In this document: in pieces, positions 13,401 through 24,902 of the stretch
Position numbering within the stretch: the first letter of the stretch is position 1
Layout: every line of letters starts with the position of its first letter
Assembly (NCBI RefSeq): GCF_000143415.4
Contig: NW_003314276.1
Span: 1,199,434-1,263,433 of the forward strand
Length of the DNA stretch: 64,000 bases
Reading direction: 5' to 3'
Source: Selaginella moellendorffii
Taxonomy: Eukaryota; Streptophyta; Lycopodiopsida; Selaginellales; Selaginellaceae
Translations under genes and position numbers: made by a program
The notes under the pieces: model-generated
What the model was told of the DNA's origin: nothing
Database searches by the model: none
The model's input: only the letters and a program-made list of their open reading frames with translations

Positions 13401-14970
13401 ATCAACACACCTCCAAAACCAATATCAAAAGCATTTACACGCAAAATGAAAGGTTGAGTGTAGTCAAGATACATAAAAATTAGAGGAGTCATCAATAACA
13501 CTTTGAGATCTGTAAGCGCTTGCTCACAGTCCAGGGACCAAATGAAAGATAATGTTGACAACTTTAACAATTCTCACAATAGTGCAATACAATAAAAAAA
13601 AAATCAACGAAATGGCCAAGATATTGCACATTACCTAAGAAGCACTACACATCATTCACACACTTGAGAGTAAGGAACTTGAGAATAATAACAAGTTTGT
13701 CAAGATTAACTTGCAAACTTTCATAAGAAATACTATACCTTAAATAAGTCATGTTTTTGAACCCAAACACACACTTTAACCACTTCAGTTCTAAACCAAC
13801 TTCCTATAGCACCTTATAAACATCATGGATATGTTCCTCCCACATCCACTCCAAGTGGATCAAGACATCATCAAAAAAATCAATAATCACTTTTAATATA
13901 TTGCAAAAAACTTTGTCCATCATCCACTAAAAAGTTACTAAAGCATTATTTAAACCAAATAGTATTACTAAAAACTCATATAAACAAAATGATATATAAA
14001 AAGCAATCTTGGGAATATTTTCATTAGCCATCGGCACTTGCTAGTACCCAAAACCAAAATATAACTTAGTGAACCAATGGCTTCTCCTTAGATGATTTAA
14101 GAGATCATCAATATAAGAAAGAGGGTATATATTTAGGAATGTCACTTCATTTAATAGATGATAGTTGATGTAGAAATAAATACTCCCATCAAACTTTGTC
14201 ACAAGATGAGGTTTACACACCTAAGGACTTCGCAATTTTCAGATAACACCATTTTCCAACATCTCATTGATGTTTGTATATAAATCTTTTAGTGACTAAC
14301 AAGGAATAGGAACCTTGATTGGATAAACATCTTTAGTTGGAATAAGATGATATGTTGCAATCTTGGCCCCAAATGACAAGTCAAATTCAAAAAAATTAAC
14401 ATACTTCTTCATGAGTTAGTCAATCGTTACAACATAAAGACCATTGGAGGGATTTGAAGAAGGAATAGAGGAACAAAATAGAAATATAGAAGGAAGTAAT
14501 AGAGAGACAAAAGTGATGGAAATAGAAAGACAAAAAAGAATAAAAATGAGAGGAATTAAATAAATATAAATATGAGACAAAAAGAGAAACCTCAAAGTCA
14601 CATTTAGCATGATTACGCTGCAATCAATTTATACCAAAGATGAGGTCAAAAACTTGACTCAACACTATCTACAACAAGTGCAACTCAAGCTTGAGAGTGC
14701 CCCTACGCACAACTAAGTCTGCCTTACCCCATGCACATGCATGTGTATACCCATTGCCATAAAAAATGTAAATTGACTTTATTGCATGATCCAAATGTAA
14801 ATGGCAGCATGTAGCAATAGGCCAAGCAATAGAAGATAAAATCAACCTTATATCAACTAATATAAAGAGAATAATATGAGACCTTTTATTCTAAAACGAG
14901 ATTAGAAAGTAAGCACTAGATGAATTAGTGCTAAGTGAACCCTTTGATAGTACTCTTGAAATAAATATGG
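10440..14970 (-). mobile_element. Decayed Ty3/gypsy pol, minus strand
   Basis: The minus strand shows gypsy pol in order, with many stops. Reverse transcriptase at about 14250-13800 includes LVTKFDGSIYFYINY and FFDDVLIHL, where FDD stands for the catalytic YxDD. RNase H at about 13560-13385 includes QALTDLKVLL and GFGGVLMQ. RNase H resumes at 12240-12120 with HPIAYINRTLQPVEANYSI after a solo LTR. The integrase end near 11120-11040 includes YHPQIDGLM, then a stop and LIRTFKGMIMKYV. Gag and the element's own LTRs were not identified. This copy is old and inactive. Confidence 0.8.
12241..13385 (-). mobile_element. Solo LTR, family A, inside gypsy RNase H
   Basis: This 1145-bp unit starts TGTAGCGCATGTGG and ends GCAACA. 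It is the same repeat as 47430-48562, 53439-54571 and 62749-63878. It is flanked by CTCAG (left) and CTCGG (right), a 5-bp target duplication with one change. The gypsy RNase H reading is interrupted exactly here and continues on the other side. Functional orientation is minus, judged from the primer-binding site beside the 53439 copy. It holds a long C run near 12795. No internal element region is present, so the rest was lost by LTR-LTR recombination. Confidence 0.85.
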
Positions 14971-14984
14971 AGGGGTCATTATAA

Positions 14985-15212
14985 TGCATGTCTTTTACCC
15001 TATTGTGATTTACTATAAGATAACTATGGAGTAAAACTTAAACCCTTAAACACATGGGCCAAAGGCAATGAAGTGGAACCTAAGTTCAAGGCCTTGGGCC
15101 ACTGAATGAAGGTATGAAGCCAAACTTTTGAATATATAACCAAGAAGCGAAAAAAACTAAAGCATGGAACAACTCTCAAGCATACAGCCCAAAGAGTGAA
15201 GGAACACTAGTT
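14985..15212 (-). repeat. Truncated, diverged family-A LTR
   Basis: This segment follows the start of the family-A LTR (calcium-like order of blocks: the pyrimidine-rich opening, ATTTACTATA for ATTTACCATA, then CAAGGCCTTGGGCCACTGAA), but diverges heavily and stops after about 230 bp near GGAACACTAG. It is an older relic than the other copies. Confidence 0.6.
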
Positions 15213-16471
15213 CTATAGCCCCTAGATTTTACCCAAGAATTCCACTTCTTCACTTAGCTCTTGGATACAATATATTCAATTGCTATCTATTAAGCTGACA
15301 ATAAGATTATGATGCATGTGTCTATTTTCTTAAGCAAGGACTTCTCATCTCTCTTGGCTCAACTTAATCATTCTATAGCAACTATTGTATATGCTTTTCA
15401 TCACCTTTGCCATTATTTTATGCTGAAGAGGATAATGATTCATATTCCAGTGAATCCTTTAATGTACTTTCTAGGCAAGCCCATATTACAAGTCCATCAT
15501 GCTTATTGAATTCTCCAGCTATCCAAATTTGATTTCAAGATCAAGCTGGAGAAGTCTTGAGTGTTCGATCCCAAGAGCCTTGGCTTTTCATTTTTAGATG
15601 AGGATAACACTCATAATTTTTTATAATACCTTGGAGACACTTTCAGCTATTATACTGATGTGGGTCATCCCTAGTATGCCAACATCATCTAGGTTTTTCA
15701 AGGCCAATCACTTTTCTCATTTCTCTATACATGAAAAACACAAGGTTTTCCAAACAACAACAAAGTATGTCATCTTGGGTGGGATTCTTTTCCAGCAATA
15801 TTTTGATGGTGATTTTTGATGTGTCAATGATACTAAGGTTGCTGAGATCCTTCCTGTATGCCACAGCTGCTTTGAACACTTCTCAAGCATGCTTGCAGCA
15901 AAACAGGTAATGTAGCTGGCTATTATTGGCCAAATTTATTAACAGATGCTATGAAACCAACTAATCCACCCATAAGACTCTTTTAAAATGGTAGAGAACT
16001 ATCCACTCTAACTCCTCAACTTCATACTAGTAGTGAATAGTAACAGCTCATGAGCTCACAAGATCTAGATGCCCATGCCAAGTCATAAATAAATGAAATG
16101 AAAAGGTAAGCAATCACAATGCACTTTCCAAGAGCATCTTGACAAGAAACCTTGATGACAACTTGACTTACAAATGCTCACTTAAGCATTATCATAGCAA
16201 ACAAAATCTACCACAATCTTGAATCAAAGAGTACATGAACATGATTAGTGTATCACAGCAAAAGGTAAGTGAGTAGCATGAGCACACAAGGACACTACAA
16301 AAAAACAAGCTACACTAAAAAGTAAAATTACCAATCATTGTGCTAAGTTATCTTACAAGCATTCCTAGCTCAAAATTAAGACTGTGAATCCAAAACAATT
16401 CTAATTCTCACAAGGAAATGGAGAATTTGAAAGTTATGAAATTTAAGAAACCAAAAGAACAAAAAGAAAAG
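15213..16471. other. Unassigned stretch
   Basis: Moderately AT-rich DNA with short open frames (15309-15509 and 15598-15819, plus). They do not match a family I recognise. It may be decayed transposon or intergenic sequence. It forms the left flank of the outer family-B element, whose first LTR begins at 16472 after AAAAG. Confidence 0.4.
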
Positions 16472-18156
16472 TGTGAGACACAAATCCCTAAAACCCAAAG
16501 TGGAGCCGAAAGGGTGTTATGTGGTAGTGGCTAAAGTGAAAGCCAAACGAGCGTAATACGTTTGGACTAAAAGCTCCAACTTAAAATGTTGAGAGCGGGA
16601 GTGAAACTCCTAAACAAAGGGCACGAGGAGTGAGCTTGAAGTGAGCAATAAGTGAGTCTCTAGGAAAAGGATATAAGAGGACTAACACATGACACATAGA
16701 AGTGTTAAAATGGACCCGAGATGGAGTCCGAGATGGAGTTCAAGATGGACCCAAGATAGAGTCTGAGTTAGAGTCCAAAATGGACCCGAGATAGAGTCCA
16801 AGATAGAGTCTAAGATGGACCTAAGATGGAGTCCAAGATAGACCTGAGATGAAGCCCGAGATGGACCCAAGATGAAGTTTGAGATGGACCTGAGATGGAG
16901 TCTACGATGGAGTCTAAAATGGACCCAAGATGGACCCGATATGAAGTCTGAGATGGACCCAAGATGGAGTATGAGATGGAACCAAGACCGAGACCGAGAG
17001 TAAAACTGAGACTGAGACAAAGACCGAGTCTGAGTCTAAGACCGAGACCAAGACTAAGTCTGAGTTCGAGTTTGAGTGCGAGTTCAAGTTTGAGTTTGAG
17101 TTTGAGTTCAAGTCCAAATCCGAGTCTGAATACTAATACAGGTTGTTGGGTGAAAGCCCAAAGCGATCTTCCCTCGGGGGAGGAGGGGCTTGCAGGGGGT
17201 TCCAAAAGTATAGTAGGGAGAGTGTGGGGGTACTCCAATGGAACTAATTTCGCTAGGAAATGCTAGTGTGGTGCCCACCAAGAAGGTTATACCCACGTGT
17301 TGGGTGATGATATAACTACTGGAAACCAAAGCTAGAGTGAATACAGACAGACAAGCAGGGCAGCTTGGTGAAGTGTTTAAGAGCCAGCTCTAACTCCCCC
17401 GGGAGATCAAATTGTCGATGCTCCTAATCCAAGTGTGGGTGGCACTACCTACTCGGATATCTAGTGTGACTCATCAGAACCTCGCTCTTACCACTTGGCT
17501 AGGGCACCCAAAGGCAGATGGTGGGGAGAGTACCCACGAGACTCGTGCAGGGCCGTGGTGTTTCAAAATGTTGTTCCAGAGTCCCAGACTAAGGAAAGGA
17601 AAAGGAGCAGTCCTCTTGTGTGGTGACCAAAGATGTAGTCATATGACAAGGGAGTCCTAGAGGCTAATGAGGCATAGTGGTCAGGCCTATGGGCCTTGAC
17701 CCAATAGCAATATTGGCGAACACGACCGTGGACAAAAAGGGATGTGGTAGGGATCGAAAAAGGGATATTGGGGAAGGTTATTCCCTATGTCTATAGGCAT
17801 CCTGAAGATGCTAAGGAGTGGATATGGGATGATCACTCATAGACAGATGGCCTAGTCTTTGAGAGATGGGATTGTGATGTAAGTGGTATTGGATCACTAA
17901 TGTGACAAAGGTGATTGGGTATGGCCTAAACGTAATAGGATGATATGTCGGTGGTACATTTGAGTGTCGGTCATAGGATCAAACACATGGAGCATTTAGA
18001 CCAAGTGCAATGGTTGAGTGGCATGGATGTTATTCTCGGGGCTAGCAAGTCCCCAAATCTAGAATAGAACTTATGGAGGTTGTGAGTAAAACTCCTCCAA
18101 GTGGTTGAATGTGTGGTTAAGTGATTAAAGTAGAATGGAAAATTTAGTTTCTTACA
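16472..18156 (+). repeat. 5' LTR of family-B copy 1
   Basis: This LTR of 1685 bp starts TGTGAGACACAAATCCC and ends TTTCTTACA. It matches the LTRs at 30565-32390 and 36417-38248. It contains a degenerate GATGGA-rich minisatellite at about 16702-16985 and a GAGTCC/GACCGA hexamer tract to about 17140. It is shorter than the other two because the array is smaller. Confidence 0.85.
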
Positions 18157-18180
18157 ATTTGGTATCGAAGTTGTTCCTTA
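18157..18180 (+). promoter_or_regulatory. Primer-binding site of family-B copy 1
   Basis: ATTTGGTATCGAAGTTGTTC follows the LTR directly. It corresponds to the initiator-Met tRNA priming site TGGTATCAGAGC with two changes. It shows the element runs left to right. Confidence 0.7.
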
Positions 18181-18497
18181 GTTCAACTTTTATTAGTAGT
18201 AAAATATATCACCACTTGTTTTGGCATTGAAACGTCCCAAAAGTGGGCTTATCCTCAAGGAGTAGCATGACAAAATGGCATGACTCTTCACCTTAGTTCA
18301 TAAGTGAACATGTTGACAATGTGGTGGATAGAAAAGAGACCAATTAGGGAATGACTTTGGGATCTTGGGAACAATATAAGGTTTTTCTCATAGAGTTAAG
18401 GATGTGATCCAAATGAGCATTTGACTTAGCAAACTGGCTAATATAATTATGGTAAACAACTATAGTTAGAATCACAAAAAAGATAGAGATTCCAAAA

Positions 18498-18521
18498 AAG
18501 CTCTATTTCGTTAAAGTGGGA
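18498..18521 (+). repeat. Left terminal inverted repeat
   Basis: Starts AAGCTCTATTT and ends GTTAAAGTGGGA. It matches the reverse complement of 40774-40797 at 23 of 24 positions. Confidence 0.85.
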
Positions 18522-19157
18522 TTTATTCAGTAAAATGGGACTAGGTACAAATTTTCAAGTATTTGAAAATGACGTGAAATTATATGTTTTTTGTCCAGGG
18601 GCTAGACATATCTGGGGCATGGTGACTAGCGCGGTGACTTTGTGTCCAGACTGAGTCCATCTGGTTGTATAATAAATCTCATTGTCAAGGTGAACAAGCC
18701 GAATCTGAAGCTAAAGAAGAGGGATGGCATGCGCGCACACACTATTTGTTTGTTCATTGAGCGTGTGGTGAGCTTTCCAAGATGAACGTCATTCCTATTA
18801 GCCAGACATATAACTTAATGGTGAGAACATTTAGATATTATTCAATGTTATCTTTTTCTAATGAATCTAATTGTGAAGGTGTAGCAAGAGGCATTGCTAG
18901 TCTGGAGAAGTCATTTAACTCATTTGACCCTTAGTGTATTTTCATGAAACTAAATAACATTCATATTATTAAGGAATTTCTCTAGTACCTTTTTTTTACG
19001 ACATAGAGGCTTGCATTTCTTTCAAAGGTGATTTAGTAAAAGGCCTGAGGGCACATGCCATTCTATTTCTCAGACCGGTATTAAGATATACTAGTGCAAA
19101 GGGAAAAAGGCATTTGGTGATCAAGTAAATGGCATGAGGGCACACGCCATTATAAGC

Positions 19158-19517
19158 CTAAGCGCTAGTGGACACCTCCTTTTTGGTACTCTCAGCGGTA
19201 CTATCATCCTTCTCCGGGTCAGTTGTTTTGCTTTGGATTGTTGTCTCTGACGTTACTAGGGCGTTCTCGATAGTTGTTAATGTTGCCGTTTGTTCAGAAA
19301 AATGATCACCTGGAGTATAGTATGGGGAGTTTGGAAGACTTATATATTTTACATCTTCACCTATCTCCTTCTCCGTCTCCTTTTCTGCCTCACTTACAGA
19401 TTTTGTGCTTGCCATGAGAACGCTCTTCACCCTAAAATATGGAGTTCGTTGTGTTATAAAAGGAAACCAACACACACGCTGCAAGGGAATGATGGTACAT
19501 AAAGCACGTAAGCCCAC
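19158..19517 (-). CDS. Hypothetical small Ser/Thr/Glu-rich ORF
   Basis: An open frame of up to 119 codons. A likelier start is the internal Met at MASTKSVSEAEKE, giving about 85 residues rich in Ser, Thr, Glu and Lys. It lies between the left end of the DNA transposon and the transposase, on the same strand. No domain is recognised. It could be a downstream exon or an accessory protein, or not coding at all. Confidence 0.3.
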   Translation of the reverse strand: MGLRALCTIIPLQRVCWFPFITQRTPYFRVKSVLMASTKSVSEAEKETEKEIGEDVKYISLPNSPYYTPGDHFSEQTATLTTIENALVTSETTIQSKTTDPEKDDSTAESTKKEVSTSA

Positions 19518-20128
19518 AATATGGGTTTATGTGCCATTAATATGGGCCACATGCCATATTATTAGATTTATGCACGTGTGATTGGTAAATGCATATGTCA
19601 CATCATCTTTGTTTTACCTCACACACTATATCAGGCCTAATGAACCATATCACATGTGCGCACATGCTATATATATGGAGAAGTATTATGCAAGGATAGA
19701 AAAATTCAATGCATGATTGTGGAGAGCAATGGCATGAAGCCACATGCTAAATAACATTTTAGAGAAAGAATTAAAATAGAAACATGCAAATAGTACTGAG
19801 TGGACCAAGACTTAGAAGTGCACAATTGAATGAGGTATTTCTAATAAATATTTCACTCACCTCATATAGGAATGGCTACCACTCTCAAATGGCGTATCGC
19901 CTCATGCCATCAAATCGCAATTTGTTATAACAATCCGATGAATTCATATTCAGCTTGTTCACCTTGAACTTTAAGTAAGATTTGCTAGAACAACTAAGAA
20001 TTTATACTTGTTATTTGTATCATCTCACCTAGGAATGGCGTAAGGCCACATGCCATCACGCCTCCTCTGATTCAGATTCGGATTGTTCACCTTGAAATAA
20101 AATACATTAGAAACTTAGTAAAGGAATA

Positions 20129-23100
20129 TTAATGAATCTCACCTTGAACCCGAGTTATAAATGCTCTTGCTACATCTTTTGCATGGTCTGGCAAGGTGAT
20201 GGTGGCACTCTGCTTCCGCATCCAACCATGCACAACATTATCCACCGATATGCTCATGCTGGGATCCCTTGGATTCAGCACCCATCTCTTTTCTAGGCAA
20301 TCCTTCGTATATCCGGAACTTGGCTTGAACCACTCCACAACTACATTGAAGGAGTTAGTTTCCGTGTCCTCCTCTGCATCAGTGATGTAGCGCCCCACCC
20401 ATATCATTTGTTTTTTATTACTGGGTCTAACAAGCACGACCATTCCTTTGCAGACCTGTACTGGATTGAATGCTGAATCCGGCTTGTTGTTCCTCGGCCC
20501 ACAATAGTGATCCTCAACATCGTTATCTATCACTGCATTTTCAGAGGACATTGTTCCGCTACTATCTGGTGCTCTGGGTTCTGGCCAAAAGGACTCTTCC
20601 AATTCTTCATATACAACCGGCCCATTTTGGATAGCAGATATAATCTTCTCCCAGTATTCGAGCAAAGGCTTACACCTCTTAAAATAGGATTCTCCACCAA
20701 ACACCAACCCCCTCTTCCAGAAGGCAATATGCTGTCTAATCCCAGCCACTATACTTTCTTGGTCTTTGAGTCCATCCGGGTGCATCGGCCGTGGGGAACC
20801 CTGAGGAATCATAGGTTCCCCAGTTATGGGATCTCTCTTGAAGAGTTCAATGCCGTCCATTGGCAGCCACACTGTGTCCCATTCTCTCATCTTGTACCTC
20901 ATCACTAGAGCACCATCACGCATGCTGAAATGAAACTGAAGAGGCTTGGAGTGGCCAATCAGTGTTTCGGATCCATCCCTAATGTAGCCTTTTACAAACC
21001 CCTTAAAGTCTGGAACCTCTGTCACAAGTGCAGCTTCAACAGTGCCTTTGATGCAATTTTGGAATTCATCGTAGAGTTGTGGGAGGGTGAGGACATTGGA
21101 TCGCCAGAGGGACTCTGCCAGGTGACTGAACATGGCATCGACGTCTTCATGAGTGTGCCCAACCATGAGAAAGCCAAGTGTAACCGTTTCAAATATGCCT
21201 TTGACAACAAGCATCGCCAAGTACGCGAAGACGTACATGTTTTTGTTCTCACTGCCAGCATTGTCTATTTGGAGCAGAAGATGGGGTGGAAGGCCACATC
21301 GGCCGCAAGAACTTCCTTGAGATTCTGCTTTGTTTGGATGAGGCTGTGCATTCACCGGGCGACCAACCTCGTCGGAATGGCATGAGGCCTCACGTGATAA
21401 CCCTACAATCTGACGGCCAACATATTCACTAGGATGGCATGGGGCCCCACGCGATACTGCAAGCCTTTGCTCCTCCTTCAGCTGAACCCTGTATGGGGTT
21501 CGATCGACAAGGGCCTTATGCAAGGGTTGGCCGTTCAGCTCAGTCTGTGCACTTTGCAGAGACCTTAAGTGTTTTGCTAGGGACGCAATCATCATGTTTG
21601 CACCCCCGCCACCCCATAGAGGTACAAAGAAGTTCCCATAGTTCTGGGCACCATGCCCATGAGCGATTATGCCAAACAGAGACACAGGCAGCTGCATGGA
21701 TGAAGAGATTGCCTTGGGGGCAGGATTGAGTCGAGGTAAGCACGTCTTTTTCTGGTCCATTTTGTCGTGGATGATGCAGAGGTAAGAGTCAGGTCTCTCC
21801 ATGGAGAGAATCCTGTTATGATAATATGCAGTCCTGCAGCTTCTCTGCTCGATGTTGTGGTCGAGACGCCTTCTAACCAACGTCTCTCGCTCTTGAGCAC
21901 TGCAAGAATTCTTCGACAAAGCCATTTTGATAGCAGTGCACTCGTCACACTTTGAAAAGCTGGAGTACTTTCCTATACTCACATCCCTGAACCTGTTGCT
22001 CCACAATCTACTAAATCTAGATTGGCTCAGCTTCCTGTAGCCATTACTCTGGAGTTCCCGATTCACATCTTCCAATATGGCCCCCTTGGTATACATGGAA
22101 GGGAGAACTCGTTGGGTGTCTCGTGTTCCATCTTCCAAGAGGCGGGTTTTATGTGGTTGCTGCTCGCTACATGTCTTGACAAACCTCTTGAAGATTGCCT
22201 CTCCATATACAACATGACCTCTGGTTTTGTGCGTACCGTCGTTCCCATGGACTGCCTGTTGAACCCTTTGTTCCTCGAACTCAGTTTTGATTCTGTAGAA
22301 TGTGCTTCGAGGGACTCCATAAATGATTCTCCATGCCTTCATGCAGACCAAACCCCTCTGGAAGACCATGCCCCCCACCTGATGTTCTGAAGCATCAACA
22401 GATGACCGTAATGCCTCATACACAAAATTGCGAGCTGCCTTCCAGGACAATGTCTTGTATCTTGCTCTCTCCTCTTCAATAGCATCCCAATCAGCATGTT
22501 GACAGCACCTCCTCTTGCAACAAGCAACTGTCGAGACCATTCGAACCTCCATCGCCATTTTCTGCCTTTTCGGTTCGTTGCTCAGATCCTTTTGGCTGCG
22601 CTTTAGGAAGGTGTACTTTCTTTTCCCATGAAGAGATGTTCTGTCATCAGTTGTAGTGGTGTTTGATTGTGAATCCTTCACATTCTCAAACACTAAGTGC
22701 CTCATTTTCCACCACACAATGCTTCCAATAGTTAGATTGTTTTCTTCTGTGTCAACAACCTCTAAAATCGCAACTCCAATATCATCCAAGCCCAATTCTT
22801 GATTAGCAACCGCATCTCTTGGATCGACAACTGTGGCTAAGCCCTCAGCTACCACCTCCCCTTCGGGGTTGTTTAGAAACACCTTTGCCTGAATCCATGT
22901 AGCACGGTTCTTAAGATCCACAAAGGGAACATGTGTCACACTTGCGCTGTCCCCAACATCTGCTTTCTTCTGAAGATTTTTCAAGGCAACAACATTTACC
23001 CCGACGACCATCTCTCCTCGTTCAATAGCGACCACATTCCCATCGAAGACAGTCTCTACTAATACAGTAGCATTGCCTTCCCCAAGCCTTTGACAGTGTA

Positions 23101-23194
23101 TAACAAAGTTCCGATCCATAGACACAAGGGTCCCTTTTGCAACTCTCTTCCCACCATTCAAAATGTAAACCTTTTCCCCAACCCTGAAGGCCAT
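20129..23194 (-). CDS. DDE-like transposase, DUF7869 type
   Basis: A single uninterrupted frame of 1021 residues. The N-terminal part (about 1-190) has two beta-rich repeats (VAKGTLVSMDRN and VAEGLATVVDPRD) that resemble domains found beside En/Spm-type transposases. A basic stretch around KRKYTFLKRS may be a nuclear signal. A Cys-rich segment (CCKRRCCQH) and the block GLVCMKAWRIIYGV precede a catalytic-looking core. The core has Asp in HDKMDQKKT, Asp in LLQIDNAGSENKN and an acidic cluster in FLMVGHTHEDVDAMFS. These three blocks and their order match DUF7869 proteins, which I take to be DDE transposases. The variable stretch before the second block encodes two tandem 19-residue units (SRGAPCHPSEYVGRQ and SREASCHSDEVGRPV), each containing a palindrome copy. 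The frame is intact, so it may still be functional. Confidence 0.75.
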   Translation of the reverse strand: MAFRVGEKVYILNGGKRVAKGTLVSMDRNFVIHCQRLGEGNATVLVETVFDGNVVAIERGEMVVGVNVVALKNLQKKADVGDSASVTHVPFVDLKNRATWIQAKVFLNNPEGEVVAEGLATVVDPRDAVANQELGLDDIGVAILEVVDTEENNLTIGSIVWWKMRHLVFENVKDSQSNTTTTDDRTSLHGKRKYTFLKRSQKDLSNEPKRQKMAMEVRMVSTVACCKRRCCQHADWDAIEEERARYKTLSWKAARNFVYEALRSSVDASEHQVGGMVFQRGLVCMKAWRIIYGVPRSTFYRIKTEFEEQRVQQAVHGNDGTHKTRGHVVYGEAIFKRFVKTCSEQQPHKTRLLEDGTRDTQRVLPSMYTKGAILEDVNRELQSNGYRKLSQSRFSRLWSNRFRDVSIGKYSSFSKCDECTAIKMALSKNSCSAQERETLVRRRLDHNIEQRSCRTAYYHNRILSMERPDSYLCIIHDKMDQKKTCLPRLNPAPKAISSSMQLPVSLFGIIAHGHGAQNYGNFFVPLWGGGGANMMIASLAKHLRSLQSAQTELNGQPLHKALVDRTPYRVQLKEEQRLAVSRGAPCHPSEYVGRQIVGLSREASCHSDEVGRPVNAQPHPNKAESQGSSCGRCGLPPHLLLQIDNAGSENKNMYVFAYLAMLVVKGIFETVTLGFLMVGHTHEDVDAMFSHLAESLWRSNVLTLPQLYDEFQNCIKGTVEAALVTEVPDFKGFVKGYIRDGSETLIGHSKPLQFHFSMRDGALVMRYKMREWDTVWLPMDGIELFKRDPITGEPMIPQGSPRPMHPDGLKDQESIVAGIRQHIAFWKRGLVFGGESYFKRCKPLLEYWEKIISAIQNGPVVYEELEESFWPEPRAPDSSGTMSSENAVIDNDVEDHYCGPRNNKPDSAFNPVQVCKGMVVLVRPSNKKQMIWVGRYITDAEEDTETNSFNVVVEWFKPSSGYTKDCLEKRWVLNPRDPSMSISVDNVVHGWMRKQSATITLPDHAKDVARAFITRVQGEIH

Positions 23195-23551
23195 TCTGAA
23201 AGTGCAGAAAAGAAGTTAAGACCATACAAAAAATGATTGGAGAATGGCCTAAATCATAACATACCAAACAACCTCAATAGCATGAGGCCACATGCCATTA
23301 TTCAAATATGCTATTGACACCCACGTGAAATTTCGCATTCACAAAATTGGCATGAGGCCTCATGCCATCTTGATATACACACAGTTGCAGGCAAGTAAAA
23401 ACATACATGACAATACGCTAGCCATGAAATTGCAAGAGCCCAAGATGGCATGTGGCCTCATGCCATTTCTAAATGTGGTCCTAAGCCATTCCATGGTGAA
23501 CATACCAGGAAGCACAAGTGCTGAATAAGCGGTAGCCACACCAAAGACAGT

Positions 23552-23730
23552 GCCGCTCGCAACACCACAACTACTTGTAGCGCCGCTCGCAACACTGCAA
23601 CTGCTCGTAGCGCCGCTCGCACAAACTGCCACTCGCATAAACTGCCGCTCGCAATGGCGCTCGCAATGCCGCAACCGCTTGTAGATGCATAAACCACAGC
23701 TCACAACGCCGCTTACACAAGCAGCGCTCA
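23552..23730. repeat. Tandem 30-bp GCCGCTCGCA repeats
   Basis: About three 30-bp units beginning GCCGCTCGCAACAC and ending TTGTAGC or CGTAGC, followed by shorter degenerate units. They lie just upstream of the transposase gene, in the space between the divergent genes. The open frames across them are by-products of the repeats. Confidence 0.65.
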
Positions 23731-24470
23731 CTGCGCTCAGCGGAACCAAGAACATGGCGCACAAAAATGATAGACCTAGGAATGAGTTCGAGAATTCAAA
23801 AATAACACACGCTTGAACTTCACATCAAATCCTCTGACAAACCAGATCTTATGATTCCTTTGACAAATTTCAAACTGAGTAGCTTCTAGACTTTGCTGTC
23901 GGAGGTTGAACTTTGTCACATCATGTCCTTGCCTCGATCCAGCTGTGCCATGTCAGTGATTCGAACTTTGCCATGCCGTGTGAGCGATCCGCGCCAAGAT
24001 TATTCGCCATGTAAAGGAATAATTATGCTGTGTGTGTACGTCCATTTATGGTAATATAAGGCCACACGCCATTCAAAGAATAATGCTAGTCGAGCATTTT
24101 TTGGTGCATTTTTGGGTTCAAAATTGCATGAGCCCACACGCTATAAAGTTTACCTGTACCAAAAATAGAAACAGCTTTATTTACTTGGGAATTTAAGTGG
24201 TTGAGGCATTTTTAAACTTACAAAAACATGCCCTACTTACATTCCTTTGGTTGCTTAAAATTCAAAAATATTATAAACCTTTCTTTTTGCATTTTCAATG
24301 TTTTCAATTATGGTTTTTGATTTTCGCAGGACCAGCCTAGTAATCTATTTGCATCCCGTCATATTTATAACTAGCTTTCGTTTGTCCCCTTCGCTAGTCT
24401 GAGATACATCTGCTCGGCATCTGCCTCTTACAGCATTTGCCCAGAAAGGGCATCTTTCTTTTACCACATA

Positions 24471-24496
24471 TTTAGGGTTTAGGGTTTAGGGTTTAG
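24471..24496 (+). repeat. Interstitial TTTAGGG run
   Basis: Three full TTTAGGG units plus TTTAG. This is the common plant telomere unit. It lies between the two divergent genes and could act as a telo-box promoter element rather than a telomere relic. Confidence 0.75.
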
Positions 24497-24690
24497 CAAT
24501 TCAGTAGCTTGATAAACATGCAAATATAGAACTTGATGAAAAATCCTTTGATATGTCACAATGCCCCTAGGACCATAAACACATTTCAATAGAGAGGGTC
24601 CTTTCATTTCAAAACTCCTTATGTAGATCTTGGTGAAACCAGAGTTAGTGAAGTTAGTTTCTTGTGATCCCGCATCTGATTGTGATGTCC

Positions 24691-24902
24691 CTTTGCAGTG
24701 TCGATGGAAAGGTCAATGCACACCAAACTGTAAAATCTTGGAGCAAAATAACGGTCGGATCTATGGCAAATGCCCCTGAAACATTGTAAGGCTCGTGTGG
24801 TCTCATGTGGTTTCCAATCAAGATGCTTCTTTGCAGAGTCATCAAGAAAGACATTGTATACCATTCTGTAAAATCTAGTTGCGATCTAACGGTTGGATCT
24901 CC
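24691..24902 (+). repeat. Degenerate tandem repeat, period about 138 bp
   Basis: Two units share CTTTGCAG, CTGTAAAATCT and TAACGGT(C/T)GGATCT in the same order. Identity is moderate. Function unknown; located in the intergenic part of the DNA transposon. Confidence 0.5.
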
